Positions 1-11,557 of a stretch of DNA of 64,000 bases are shown piece after piece. The translations under genes were made by a program, and so were the position numbers. Location of the stretch: contig OZ316894.1 of assembly GCA_973895155.1 (NCBI GenBank), forward strand, positions 24,118,001 through 24,182,000. Reading direction: 5' to 3'. Below the pieces are notes generated by a model. The model searched no databases and was not told the DNA's origin. It saw only the letters and a program-made list of their open reading frames with translations. The stretch comes from Marsupella aquatica. Lineage: Eukaryota; Marchantiophyta. The first letter of the stretch is position 1; each line of letters starts with the position of its first letter.

Positions 1-300
1 ATCAGCTATTTTTCCCAAGACCCGCTATTTGGTAACTTTAAGTTTTGCCAAAATACTTACAACTCCTAGGTTAAGACCCCACTTGACTTTGTGACTTTTA
101 TGTGTGGTCTAGGGACTACCTAGCACCTATAGGGTGAGTCTTAGCAAAACTTATCACTCAAAAGTATCGGTCATGCCTTCAGCCCGACTTGCCTACTACC
201 ATAACTTTTTTCCGCCCTTACCAAATAACTTACTCAACTCTTGATACTTCTTAGAGAAATATGTCCTCTCCCTCAATTTATTTCCCTACTCTACTTCCTT
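1..300 (-). repeat. LTR-retrotransposon-like segment, inverted relative of 62.2-62.5 kb
   Basis: Read on the minus strand, this segment aligns by eye with about 62,180-62,480 on the plus strand. The shared words occur in the same order and include AACCTAGGA, GTATTTTGGC, AACTTAAA and TAGCGGGTC. The two pieces are therefore copies of one repeat family in opposite orientation at the two edges of the window. An LTR origin is inferred from the long non-coding character and from the promoter-like region that follows the right-hand copy. I did not find LTR ends or a primer-binding site. Confidence 0.5.
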
Positions 301-1784
301 AGTTATTAAGTTACCCTAGACCTAACAACTCCGCTAATCACTAAAACTATGTAATTACTACTCCTTAAAAGCAAAAAACTGACGCATTTCCTACTCAAGC
401 CTCCACTGAGCCATTCCACACCCGCGGCTGGCGGCACAAAATACATCCTACCAATGCTAAACCCTCTTCTTCGTGGGTTCCATGCACGGGAGGATGCATC
501 CCACACAAACTCATTGGGGAAATTGTTGTAGAAAAGTTGTCTCTCACGTTCATGTAACGTGTTAGCTTTGAACCACCTTGTGAGGGTTGTGTCCCTATGA
601 GATTCTTGTTGGACCACATCATTGATCTCAGAATCCTCATTGAACATTACTGATTGTTCCCCCTCACAATGCACCTGCAACCTTTGCACCGAAGTAGTAC
701 TCTCAGACATTTCAAACTGATTGATGCGCCATACTCCTTGTCGTATGCTAACAAAAGCAAATATCATCGAATATATGCTAAAAACTCGGTGTTCATTCCC
801 GTGGAAGAACAAGAATGGGATGAAAAGATGTTTTAAAGTGTTTTGAGTGGTTTAGAGATGGTACTCAACATCTATAAGAAAAATAGAATCTTAAACAAAA
901 CACAAGGAATTAATAAAATAAGAACAAAGTGACATTTGCTGGATAACAGAATCTTAGAGCTTTTAGAGGTATAGTTTAGCAATATTTAACTCCGTCACCA
1001 TGTCTTAAGAAAGAGCTATGGCATTATTTGAGACGTTGATAAGTCAAACATAACCTTGCTATAACTGCTCTCTAGGTTTCTATCATAAATCTATGTTTAA
1101 GAAGTGTCTATGCTCACAAAACCCAAGATAAGTTTTGGATTGTGTGTATAGTAGTGTGTCATTAAAATGCCGGCAACATGTTTCCTTCTTCAGCGATGCG
1201 CAATTCCAAAGAAAAACTAATGAACATTCAGTATACCACAATGGTACTTCAAATCCGTGAATTAAGAATATCGCTACTTCTTAATCATATAGATTTCTAT
1301 TTCTTGATTTCATGCAATACTTATCTTCCAAAGATAAGTCCTTCATGTAAATACATAAATGGACAACAAATGTTGTAGTTTGGATTAGGCACCGACCAAC
1401 GGATTTTCTAATACATTCCACAAACTGTATTTTTATGGGTTTTACTTCTTACGGTAATTGCAACATGCATTACCATACAAAGGAGGGGTAGACTTCTAGC
1501 ACAAGTAATCAAATTTCAAGGTATGCAAATCTTCCTTGCACAATTGCATTACACGTACAAGGGACAAAACTCCCAGATGAGGAGATGCAAATAACTATCC
1601 ACACTATCTCAAAATGAGACTGGTATCACAATAAGTACATGAGATCGCCCACAGGCTAAGGAGAATGAAGAGACATGCCTCTTCATTTCCTAAGTCTAAA
1701 CTAAGTAAAGTAAAAGTCAACTTTGACTAAGGGATAGTCAAATGGTCAAAGCTAAGTAAAAGTCTACAAAATAAAATACTAATC
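301..1784. other. non-coding stretch, no gene recognised
   Basis: Short open frames exist on both strands (for example 306-812 minus), but none resembles a known protein and they overlap one another. Near 1,660-1,680 there is a small inverted repeat around AGACATGCCTCTTC. At 1,715-1,760 AAGTCAACTTTGACTAAG resembles a phrase near 63,885 in the right flank. The stretch may be the 3' part of the same old retroelement as the pseudogene that follows. Confidence 0.4.
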
Positions 1785-3168
1785 TCATACTGTAATAGGA
1801 GGAGGGTCGACTACAAGTAGAGGGAGGCGAGCTACATAACCAAGGGCTATCTTCCCTTTGGTCCTCTGTCCCTTCAAATACTGTCGACGGAAAAGGTCCT
1901 CACGGTAACGAATCAAATGAGGCTCACTGGTCTTCCGAATGGGATGTCCATCCGGTCCGATCCAAACAAAGTAATCTGATGGCCATGGAATGTCTGGAGC
2001 TGGAAGAGGGAAAGGTGCTATGACCTTTCTACAATGATAAACCCAACTCCAAACGTCAGGAGTCTCAATTGTGGGTAATCTCAGCTTGTCGATAGGTAGC
2101 CATAGAATACTACGAGAAATCAAAACCATGTCGTAAGTGTGTGGAAAAGAAAAAGACTCATGACCAAACATAAGTGGAGGTAAAGGAGGTGCAAGAGGAG
2201 TGCGTGCGTCGATGAGTGACGTAATCATCCTATCAAACTAGGCGGGAAAGACAAAAAGAGGCTCAATGTTGGCAACAGAAGAGACAATAGGAGGCTGAGA
2301 CATCAAAGGAGTAGGAGCTATAAATGGTACACTGGGAGGCTCTACAGTCTCAGGCTCAGGGGTAGGAGATGGAGGGTGCTCAGGTGAAAATGTAGGAGGG
2401 ATAGGGGAAAGAATGGGATCAGGTAGAGGGGGTGTAGGTGAGGATGGAGGAGAGAGTGAAGGGTCAGCAATAGGTAGCTCTGGCACATCAGCATCCATAG
2501 GGTGATCAGGCTATGGTGAAGGTGCAAGGGGTGAAACATGAGGGGGTGGGACGGTACGAGACTCGGAAAGTAAAGCACGAATACAATCAAGTAACTGTAG
2601 AGGGGTACAACTCAAGAGTCTAGTGGCCTCATCTACCAAATGCTGGTTGAAACCAGCCACACTAGCTAGTCGCTCAGCATCACCAACAAAATCAGTCCAT
2701 GACGTGTAAGAAGTGGAAGCAACAAAAGAGGGAGAAGTCATCCCTGGTAGATCTGGTGCTGTCGTCTGCTCCACTGGAGGGGGTCTCGGAGATGTCGTCG
2801 GTGGTGGAGTCAACTCTCTCGCTAACTCTGGCTGAGGTAGCTCAAAGTGTCTCACTCTCCTCCTCCAATCGCTCAGCTCCACTGGTAATAAGCAGCCTCT
2901 CAAAAAGTAAATGTGCGCCAAGTAGGGTGTCAGATAGGTATCATTGGTAGTAGACAAGACAGCCACCTGCTTGGCGATCACCTCCGAAAGAGCTAAGGCC
3001 CAGTTGATCCTCCTCTTGCCGGTCCATGATACGATGATAGAGTTGGTCAAGTAAACCATAGCCCTGGTCGGTTTGGTCGGATGAAAGATAGGTACAAGGA
3101 ATCGGAGTAGATGAGCTAACTCCCGGTTCCTGCACTGATCAATCTTCCAACCAGACCTCCGGTCCCTG
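1785..3168 (-). pseudogene. 3' part of an interrupted element-associated ORF
   Basis: One minus-strand reading frame runs from the CACTA insertion point at 3168 to a stop at about 1785. It is broken only by two in-frame TAG codons (2511-2513 and 2238-2240). The upstream third (2511-3059) contains INWALAL and LTPYLAHIYFLRG, a pattern that reminds me of the 'putative plant transposon protein' families found beside plant retroelements. The middle (about 2240-2500) is proline- and serine-rich and probably disordered. The last part (1785-2228) is globular-looking but unrecognised. The 5' part lies beyond the transposon at 21314-21640. Frame arithmetic shows that the two parts join in frame after removal of the element and one CTG. 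The function is unknown, and a gag-like or accessory retroelement protein is a guess. The gene is dead through the stops and the insertion. Confidence 0.7.
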
Positions 3169-3198
3169 CACTAGAAGAAACCGGCCCTATCTGAGACC
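3169..3198 (+). repeat. left terminal inverted repeat of element 1
   Basis: Starts CACTAGAAGAAACCGG and carries CTGAGACC about 22 bases in. Its partner is at 21284-21313. ATGACTTACTTGAGACC and GTGACTCC follow within 70 bases and are probably the first subterminal transposase-binding motifs. Confidence 0.95.
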
Positions 3199-6100
3199 CT
3201 CCCTTACATGACTTACTTGAGACCTTTGGAAATTAGTGACTCCAAGGTTATTGGTGTCATCTTTGTTACACCTTCTCAACTAAGTTTTGGTGAATTTTTG
3301 GAGAGTCATATCTATAACTATTTGGAGTGTTGCAATTGTAACTTAGTGTAGGCAATTATTTTGAAGTTTTATAAGTGACTCAGCACAATTATAATAGCGC
3401 TTTCTGCCATATTTATCACCATGGTTGCACATATATAAGAACAATATAACTTTGGCTCTTATTAAATAATAATGCCGACCCACATCCCAAATCCAACCCA
3501 TACATATATACTTTATATGTATGATTGACAAAATGATTATAGGTATATGTACCGGAGGTCGGTGCAATTGCAAGTCGCGCGCCATGATGCAGGCCACTGG
3601 TTACTCCATCATACAAAGAGAAAGACACACACTGAACCCACTAACATCATTTGGCAGCATTCTGTCTCCAAATATACCCCTTGGCCAATTTCAAATGGTT
3701 GCAACTCCCTTCATCTAGGAATATTGAACAGCCCAATATTAGGGACTCTTTTTGTTAAGGGTACAATGCAATGCCTTTGCCGCAAGACCACTTCTACCTA
3801 CTCTTCCTTGTAATGCGTGTTGCCCTCAATTGGCTTCATGAACCCCTTCACCTAATGGACCATGCCACAAGTTTCCACGTGTTACATGGTAATGCCTTTG
3901 CCCATTGACTGTTTTTCCCAAACCCCTTGTGCCAAAACCCTTGGGAGAAACGACGAGTGCCTTCGCGCGCACAGAGTGTCGGCATTTGGCGAGCGAGAAG
4001 GAAGAGCCGAACATCGTCAGGCTTGGGCCCTAGGTTTCCTGAGTGAATCCTATCGAGCTTCTTTGAGTGTCTTGTCTCCGCTGTGCGCTTGCAGTCAAAG
4101 GCTTGGATTCTCGCTACTATTGGGAGCTCGGGGTTGGAATGAGGGTTGAGTCATTGGCATTTTGTTGGCAGTGGAAGGAGCTGTGGGTTTAGGAGGCTGC
4201 TTATTGCAAGCACAAAACATTGCAGCGGTGACATTGCTAGGTTTTGCTACTGTGCTGAGTGAGGTTGAGGCTGGGTCCAGAGTTTACAAAGGTTGTCGGG
4301 AGGTTTATCACGGATGACTGGCGATTGGTGAGGCCTATTTGCATTCATCTCCACTATCATTGGGTACCCGAGATACAACGATCGACCTTCTATACAGAGG
4401 CGAGGAAGTGACGAGAACCTACAACTCTTTGCGGGAATGCGTGGTCTTCTGCTTACCTGATTGCCCTCATGCTTGACTGTAAATACATTAGTAAAGTTTT
4501 GCTTTGGCTCAACTTTGGTCTTTTTTGGCCTTGCGTGACTGCGCTCACTTCTCTCGGTTTCCAGTGTGCAGTTGGCTAAAGACCTGGATGTCATGCTGTG
4601 AGCGCAAGCTGCTAGTAGTTGTCCATAGCTTGGGGAAAGCGGTGGGGACTGAGGCCACAAAGGAGTTTGACCTGCGCTTTTTTTTCTTTGCAGCAAGAGC
4701 GAGAGTGAGACGAGTTGCAAATTGAGTTTCATTGAGCTGCTGCCCTGGGCTTGGCGGAGGTCCTACACTCTTGTGTCGCTCACTTCAGCTGCGGTGGGAG
4801 CGGGCTTTTGGTAGTGACCTGTTCAGTTGCAGTGGGAGCTGACAACTTTGGTGGCTGTGGTGTTGAGCTTCTGAGGAGGGCAAGCAACTGCGTGATGTGC
4901 CCTTGAGTGAATGTCTCTTGGAGGAGCTGCGAAGTGGTGAAAGGGGAAGGAGGTGAGCTCGGGCCTGGAAGCAATGTGCTTCTCCAACATTTTTGCACAA
5001 TGCAATGCTGCTCAATCGTTTATCCTTCCTCTAAAGCTGAGTGTGACGCATCGACCTTTGACGGGAGTATCTGCATTACAGTTTGCTACATACGGCTGCT
5101 CTCTGTGTGGCAATCGCCAATAGCTAGCGCAATGGAGGGTTCGACGTCAACTTTGAGTCATTGATCAGTGCACACTACATCGCTCTCCCTTTGCTAAACC
5201 CTTTCTTTTGGCTTGGTTCTTGGTGCCTTTGGCATAGGAGCGACGTTATTGCTAATCAACTCCCGAATCAACTTTGGAGGTGCGGGTTAGAAGGGGTTGG
5301 AGAGAGGAGGTCCAAACCGAGAATGCCCTTCACCGTCAACGGTTTCTACTAGTCCCGGCCATGCAGCTGAAAGTGCGCTTCTTTCAGGTGTCGTAGCATT
5401 CTGCCAGCCGGGTGCTTGGACTGCAGAGAAGAGCAGCCACAGTCATTCAGTTCTTCTCCTAGCTCAGCTGCGCATTGTCAACCATCGAGCGCTGCTGCGC
5501 GCTAGCTGTGAACCCCAAGAGGAGCTGCGACAAGGAGGAGATGCAACCAAGAGGAGATGCGACGAAGAGGAGATGCGACCAAGAGAAGCTGCTGCATCCC
5601 ACATTGAGTTGGACATTGAGGTAGGGACGTGAGCTACGCACTTTCAACCATCAAGCAACCACCAAGCTCGGCAGCGCTCTGGGATTTGTTGGCCACAGCA
5701 GACAAAGCGGAAGACAAAGGTGAGTGTTCGTGCACCGTTAGAGTAACCGCAAGTACTCTATTACATGCCTCGTTGTTCTCTATTACATGCCTTGTTCTCC
5801 CGCCCACTGTTTCCTGCGATTTTCTTTCTTCCATAAGAGAATGGTGATTTCTTCTTCTATCAAACAAAACCCCACCCAACCACCACACAAGAACGTGGGG
5901 TGCGCGCTTCTTAATCCTCCTCAAACTGGCCCATTGTTCATTGAAACCCCACATATTACCCACCGGCACCAAGGGTCCAGTCCCAACCCGTCTTCCGCTC
6001 CCCACCATCTTCACTCTCTCGCGCATCTATCTCCTGAACGGCGTCGCTCTCCCTTAGACGCAGAATGCTCCGTTGTGATATTGCCTCCAACTTTTCTAGT

Positions 6101-9100
6101 GCAGTCTAGGCAATTAGACTGCTTTTGCGAAAACTGCCCTTCTTAAAAGTGAGCAATACTAATAAGCCCCGGGGGTGGAGCGTTTGTTACGATGGCCGTG
6201 GACCTACCGTGGGCTATGGTAGAACACTCTATTGTCTATGATGATTCTGAATCTGCTTGAATTGCGAGTGGATGTGCTTTAAGGCAAACTTGTCGGAGAA
6301 ATTAGAATGGGGGGACGGAGCTGTCAGTGCTTAGGTTGTGGCATTTTTGAGATTGTCAAGAGTAATCTGTGATCTCATTTCTAAATGGTTTGAGCTCCTC
6401 TGATGTGCATAGGAATCGGGCTGAGGAAAGCTTTTGGGAGCTATCATCGGAACTAGCTTTCGATCTATTTCTGCTACTTTTGAATTGGTACTTGGGAAGG
6501 CTTTGTATCGTTAAGCACTACAAGATTCACAGGCCAGACCTGCTTGCTAGTATGAGGGGCTTTGAAGGAATGTGTGGCCAGGGCTGATTAAGTATGGATT
6601 AATTTTGCATTGCCTGAGGTACTGAAACTGCCACCCGCTTTGTTTCAATGCCTTTGATATTAATTGTTAATATCTCAAGAGGGTCGTCAACTAAGCTGAA
6701 AGGAGTCAAAGCTAACTACAAGCTAGCAAATACAGAGAATGCTCCCAAGTCGAGTCAGGAGGAAGTTACTAAAACTAGACCTTCACAACTCTCGAAACTG
6801 GAAAGTGAAATTCAGCGTGAGACACGTAGCTGAAGGCCACAAGGATAACTATATGGCCACGCTGTCCCCCATTCAAGTCCAAAGTCCTCTTCAGATTGTC
6901 TGAACTCCTATTGAATGTATTGAATAATTATTTCATCACAGAAATTTTCAGAACAAACACGGAAGCACCAGGGGGCTGAGGATTGGATATTGAGGCTGAA
7001 GACATTGAGGTCATAAACTAGGTGTGGTTCGGGTGACAATGTTAGCAACTGATGCTTCTTCAGGGGAACTTCCCATGTGCAGTTTATCCACACATGATTG
7101 ACTTTGGTTCTTGCTGTTTTTCTTTTGGTGTACTCTTGAGTTTGGTGTCACTCTATCCTTTCCTGTAGCCTCGAAATAGGAACACACCTGCTTAGTGGTC
7201 CCCAATCGCCCAATGATTTATAATGACTGTGTCTAGGTGATGTATGCATTGCGTGTTCATTCCAGAAGAATGAATATGTACACTTTGCACAAACCTGGAC
7301 AGATTTTGAATGTTATTTATCTGAGTTTTTGTTTGTGAGCTCTGACTTGGAGCCTTAACATTTGTGTTTCTGTGGGGCTGAGCAGAGTTTGTTCCGTCTA
7401 GAAGCTGCTGTACTAAAGTGATCAGCCTCCGGCTTGGAGGTGAATCTTCAATTTTTTGTGGATCCGAGTGACTTCTGTCCAGCTGAGTTTTGCTTTGTCG
7501 GGACGATTGTGTTTGGCTAAGATGCTAGATTGTGGCTTGTCTTCTTGCTTCCAGCTTGTGTATTTTCAATTAATAGAAGTTGGGAACGAAGTGATAATTG
7601 AATTTCCTTATATTAAGCATCTTCACCTAGAAACTCAATACATAAACTCCAGGATTCCCTCGGGACATAAAATGAGCCAAATTGTCTCAAAATTGGGAAC
7701 CTGCACCCGCACTACTCAAACAATTGTGTTGGGCTTGGTGGCCTTGTAAGTCTTCTTTAGCTTTCGCAATGGAGGTTGAATCTTGCAGTACGTCAAGGGG
7801 AACTTGATCTTTGAATCATGGAACTGCTTGGTACTTTCTCGCTTGCACAGAGAGACAGGGACTGTCGTAGTCTTCATGATCTGGATGCAAGGGAACCAAA
7901 CTCTATGACAAGAAGCCATCTCATCATACATCTGCTCTGCAGCTCCGTTTCTTGTGGTATCACAATATTCCTTGTACATGTTGTGATAACCTGTACGACT
8001 CTGATACGTGGACCCAGATACCGAAGTTCTTAATTGTGGTGGGCTTCTTTTCGAAGATCTGGTAGACACATTATTCAGCATTTGCTAACTTCGAAACTAG
8101 AAGGGTAACACATTAAACAACAGAGAAACTCACAACATCCTCCTTTGGTCCTTCAGAGTCTGTACTTTGATTCTGAAGTTTGACTGAGTTTTTGTTTACT
8201 AAAAGAATGTGACTGTGTAAGAGTTCCGTTTGGCAGTGGATTGGTTGAAGCACTTCATGCTAGTGTGTTGTCCACAGCTCTTCAACCAGCTTTCGTCTTC
8301 CTTGTCTTTCACCACTTACGATGACATCAATTCAGCTAAGACCATAGAAGGTTCCAAAGCATCTAACTTGTAAAATCGCATTCTGTTACATCAAGGACTA
8401 AGGTGTTGGGTGCCAAAGGAGACAGCACAACAAACACGCTGAAAAGACTTCAGGACTGGGTTCAACAAGGTAGTGAAGGTGCTTAGAGCCATAGTAAGTA
8501 TGCATTCTGTATCTTTCTCTGTTGATGTGAGCTTGTGCATAATGGGAGTTGTAGTTGGCAAGAGTTCCAAATATGAATAGATCCAGAAGTATGTGATCAT
8601 GTACTTGCTCTATAAAGTTCTGAAGATATAAGCATTTTCTGTTAGACCAGGCAACTTGGGAGTTGGTAAGTGTCACCTGCATCTGAGGGGCTACACCGGG
8701 GCATTAGTGGAGGTTCACTTGCACAACACGACAACCAGTGAATTTTCTCTCTGCTGCAACCTGCAAGGTGAGACTTTCGGTCTTTCTGGATGAAAAAACA
8801 GGAGTTTAATATGATTGATATACATGTCCGTCGAGAATATGGGTTTATCACCAAGCTCTTTGTCTTAGGAAACTCATAAACTCAGAATCAAATATGTACT
8901 ATGCACGTTTCATGCTATGTGTATACTTTGACCTGTAGTTGGAACCAAGACAATGAGTGGGAACTGATTAGTTTAGGTGGTTGCTGTTGGCGAGGCAAGT
9001 CGACCTCCTGCTCACCTTGCTCATCAAAGGACGTGAATAGAGGACATCACAACGAAAGCAACACTTATGGTGAGGACCCGCAACGCTGAACATGTGTGAC

Positions 9101-10129
9101 TTGCACGCAAGGCAGAGATGTTGCACCTTGAGTATGTCAGACTTGGGATCCTTCCAGCCCAGTCTGCATGGTACTTTGAGTACCCTGTTGTTTCCAGGAA
9201 CAACTACAGCCGGCCTCTACCTGCTTCAGTACCCTTCCCGACATCCTTGGTATTTGTGTCTTGTACATGACCCGCCACAAATTAGGTGCCAAGGGTGTGT
9301 ACACAGTTGCCAATATGACTGTCCTGCCTGTAGGGCTTCTGGCCCAGAATTGGATGACCGTTCTCTTGAATGCCGATTTTTGCACAGAGCACAATGTATC
9401 ATCTGGAACCACTCGCCATCCTGCAGTGTGCCTGGTGATGTCACTTGTCCTGCCCTCCCAGACCCCACCACCGGTGACTTTGGTGTCTACACATGTTTGG
9501 ATCACATGCTCTAGAGGACCACTTGTCACACCGCATGCACAGACCAGATACCATTGACCTATAGCTTAACACTCTGACTTCAACACAGAGGATATTTACT
9601 TAAAATTTTGATGTATGAGCAATTTTGGGTCCAGGGTTTAGGGTCAACAGTACATAACTTATATCCTATTATGCCTGCACTAAGCAAAATATCCTAATTT
9701 AAGAGGCTAGCAAACTCGCATAAAAGTCTCTATTGAAAGACTGCTTTCATGACTGCTTTAACTTGGTGAACATTGCAACGTTGAATGAATTAATGGGCCA
9801 TGTGATAATATGCAAAATGATTTATGCCTCACTTATTTGTCTCAGCCACTATCATAACCTATTTAGGATGTATAAATTTCAACCCTTATGACACTGCTTC
9901 ATACCAATCCTCTTCGAAGAATGCCTGTTTTACATGTCACGACTATTGTATGTGATTCAAATGCATGAAATGTTGTTGCAGATCTCCTTTGGTGAATCAT
10001 AGCCACAATTAAAATTGAGGTGTTGGTGGAGAAATTGTATTAGGGGATCAGTTTTGTGTGTGGGCTCAACATACCAAAAGTATGTGTGCTCTGCATCCTT
10101 GTGTGGCCATTCCAATTCATTGCAGTAGC
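3199..10129. other. element 1 left part: long leader, no gene recognised
   Basis: Nearly 7 kb without a protein I can identify. The 3.9-6.1 kb part is richer in G+C than its surroundings and looks like promoter or untranslated leader sequence. Repeated GGAGCTGCGA-type words occur at about 4.8-5.6 kb. Around 9.1-9.5 kb there are overlapping open frames of 98, 130 and 140 codons on both strands. The minus-strand one (9137-9529) reads most like protein (ARSPTGRTVILATVYTPLAP) but matches no family I know. The TSS of the PHD gene is probably in this region, because a splice acceptor lies just before its ATG. Confidence 0.5.
5519..5582 (+). repeat. 16-bp tandem repeat, four copies
   Basis: Four consecutive 16-mers of the form GAGGAGATGCGACCAA start at 5519, 5535, 5551 and 5567. 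They differ by one to a few substitutions. The period is not a multiple of three, so the array is unlikely to be maintained as coding sequence. Confidence 0.9.
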
Positions 10130-10273
10130 AAATGCCTTTGTACCTTAAATGCTAAATATATTTTACTTTCTGTGCAGTCTGCTAAATTGTAGAGTCTATC
10201 TAAATGCCTTTGTACCTTAAATGCTAAATATATTTTACTTTCTGTGCAGTCTGCTAAATTGTAGAGTCTATCT
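10130..10273 (+). repeat. perfect 72-bp tandem duplication with a splice-acceptor-like motif
   Basis: The 72 bases starting AAATGCCTTTGTACC at 10130 repeat without a difference from 10202. Each copy contains a pyrimidine-rich run ending TTTCTGTGCAG, which looks like a 3' splice site. The duplication ends just before the PHD gene start codon at 10285, so the gene has tandem candidate acceptors upstream of its own CATGCGCAG acceptor. The lack of any difference suggests a recent event. Confidence 0.9.
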
Positions 10274-10284
10274 CATGCGCAGGC

Positions 10285-10965
10285 ATGGCACGGCCTAAAA
10301 TTCAAGCCAAAAAGCGTGTGACAGAGGTGAGAAACACAGGTGTACTTGGGGCAGATGCTACTAACTTCTCTGCAAGTCAGATTTTCCAGAAGGCAGCTCA
10401 TTGTTGTGCCATTTGTGACGATGGTGGGGGCCTGGTCATTTGTGAGGGCCCTTGCATGAGGCATTTCCACCTCAACCCGGAGTCTGACCTTGCTGCAGAA
10501 AACAACTGTCCAGGGGTGGGCCTCCCGTCAACACACCAGGGAGACTGGATGTGCACTGATTGTTTGGAGAAGCAGGCTAAGTGTGCACAGTGTGGGAAGT
10601 TGGGGTCCTATGAGGGCTCTGTTGATGCTGCAGCAAATGTTAGGAAATGTCCAGACCGTTTTTGTGTGAGATTTTTCTGTTTTGAGTGTTTGCCTACTCA
10701 TGCCACAGCTTGCCCACTTCATAGGTGCAAGGCATGTGGTGAGCATGATGATGACTACTGGACTGACATAGTCCACTGTGCTAGGTGTCCCACTATGTGG
10801 CACTATCATTGCCTGAAAGATCATCAAGCAGAGGGTTATGCTTGTGACAGAGAAATCTATGATCACTCTGCACATGGTGTTGATCGATGGATATTTTATT
10901 GTCATCGCCATGCCATTGATCCTACCTCGCGCACTCCTGTGAGAGATCACATATCTTGGCTGTGA
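10285..10965 (+). CDS. EDM2-like PHD-finger protein carried by the transposon
   Basis: A 226-residue protein in a single open exon, ATG at 10285. Residues 41-93 form a PHD finger: CAIC, a DDGG loop, CEGPC, RHFH, then WMCTDC. Residues about 97-150 form a second Cys/His module (CAQCGKLGS followed by CPDRFC and CFEC). A third follows at about 143-190 (CPLHRCKACG, CARCPTMWHYHC). This order and these spacer words are those of the EDM2/NSD-type tandem PHD region. In Arabidopsis EDM2 that region reads histone H3 methylation at transposons and at genes with intronic heterochromatin. No methyltransferase-like domain is present, so this is a stand-alone reader. It is inferred to be a nuclear protein that could bind marked chromatin, either at the element or at host genes. 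The gene lies 0.6 kb upstream of the BRCT gene in the same direction. Capture from a host EDM2-like gene is the simplest explanation. An acceptor-like CATGCGCAG just before the ATG suggests a leader intron. Confidence 0.85.
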   Translation: MARPKIQAKKRVTEVRNTGVLGADATNFSASQIFQKAAHCCAICDDGGGLVICEGPCMRHFHLNPESDLAAENNCPGVGLPSTHQGDWMCTDCLEKQAKCAQCGKLGSYEGSVDAAANVRKCPDRFCVRFFCFECLPTHATACPLHRCKACGEHDDDYWTDIVHCARCPTMWHYHCLKDHQAEGYACDREIYDHSAHGVDRWIFYCHRHAIDPTSRTPVRDHISWL

Positions 10966-11557
10966 AGCTGAACATTGTACATGCACAGTGCACCTGATGT
11001 GGATGTACTATTTTTTGAGATTGCAGAGATTCCAATTTTGAAAAGGAGTTGGGTAGGCGAGTTTATATAGGCAGCACTTATCTTGTGCTCTGGCGTCAGT
11101 GGCTGGGTACATGCCTATACAAACTTATCCTTACAAGCCTTCTTGGAAGTATTTAGGCTGAGTGGTCATTTTCATAAACACTTTCATCAGACTGCTAAAT
11201 TAAAACAGGACTTCTAAGTTGTAAGCGTATAAATTATCAGGCATGCAATTAATCAAATTGCCCTATAAGTTTGTCATTGAATGTATCCTCCTTTACAACA
11301 AAATATGTATGTGCCATGACAAGTTGGTTGCACTTCATTTCACCACGGATATGGATTTTGTAGTATATATTCAAACAATGTCCTGCATCCGTGCAGGTGC
11401 CTAGTACGTATTGTTCACATATCCCTTGTACCTATCAAAATCGGACCTGAGCACCAGTGGGCCAGATCAACTCAAAAAGCAGGAATTTTGTTGTCCTTGT
11501 ATTGTCAGGTGAACCCATTCTTCCAAAATTCACTGTCATCACGTAGAGTGTGTGTAC
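10966..11557 (+). other. spacer between PHD and BRCT genes
   Basis: AT-rich and non-coding. Acceptor-like TCCGTGCAG (about 11,390-11,397) and TTGTATTGTCAG (about 11,497-11,508) precede the BRCT gene, so that gene may have a 5' leader intron. No terminator signal can be assigned by eye. Confidence 0.4.

Noticed and set aside
9092-9557. Three overlapping frames of 98-140 codons on both strands
   Set aside because: At most one can be real and none resembles a known family. The 130-codon minus-strand frame is the least unlikely but was not called.
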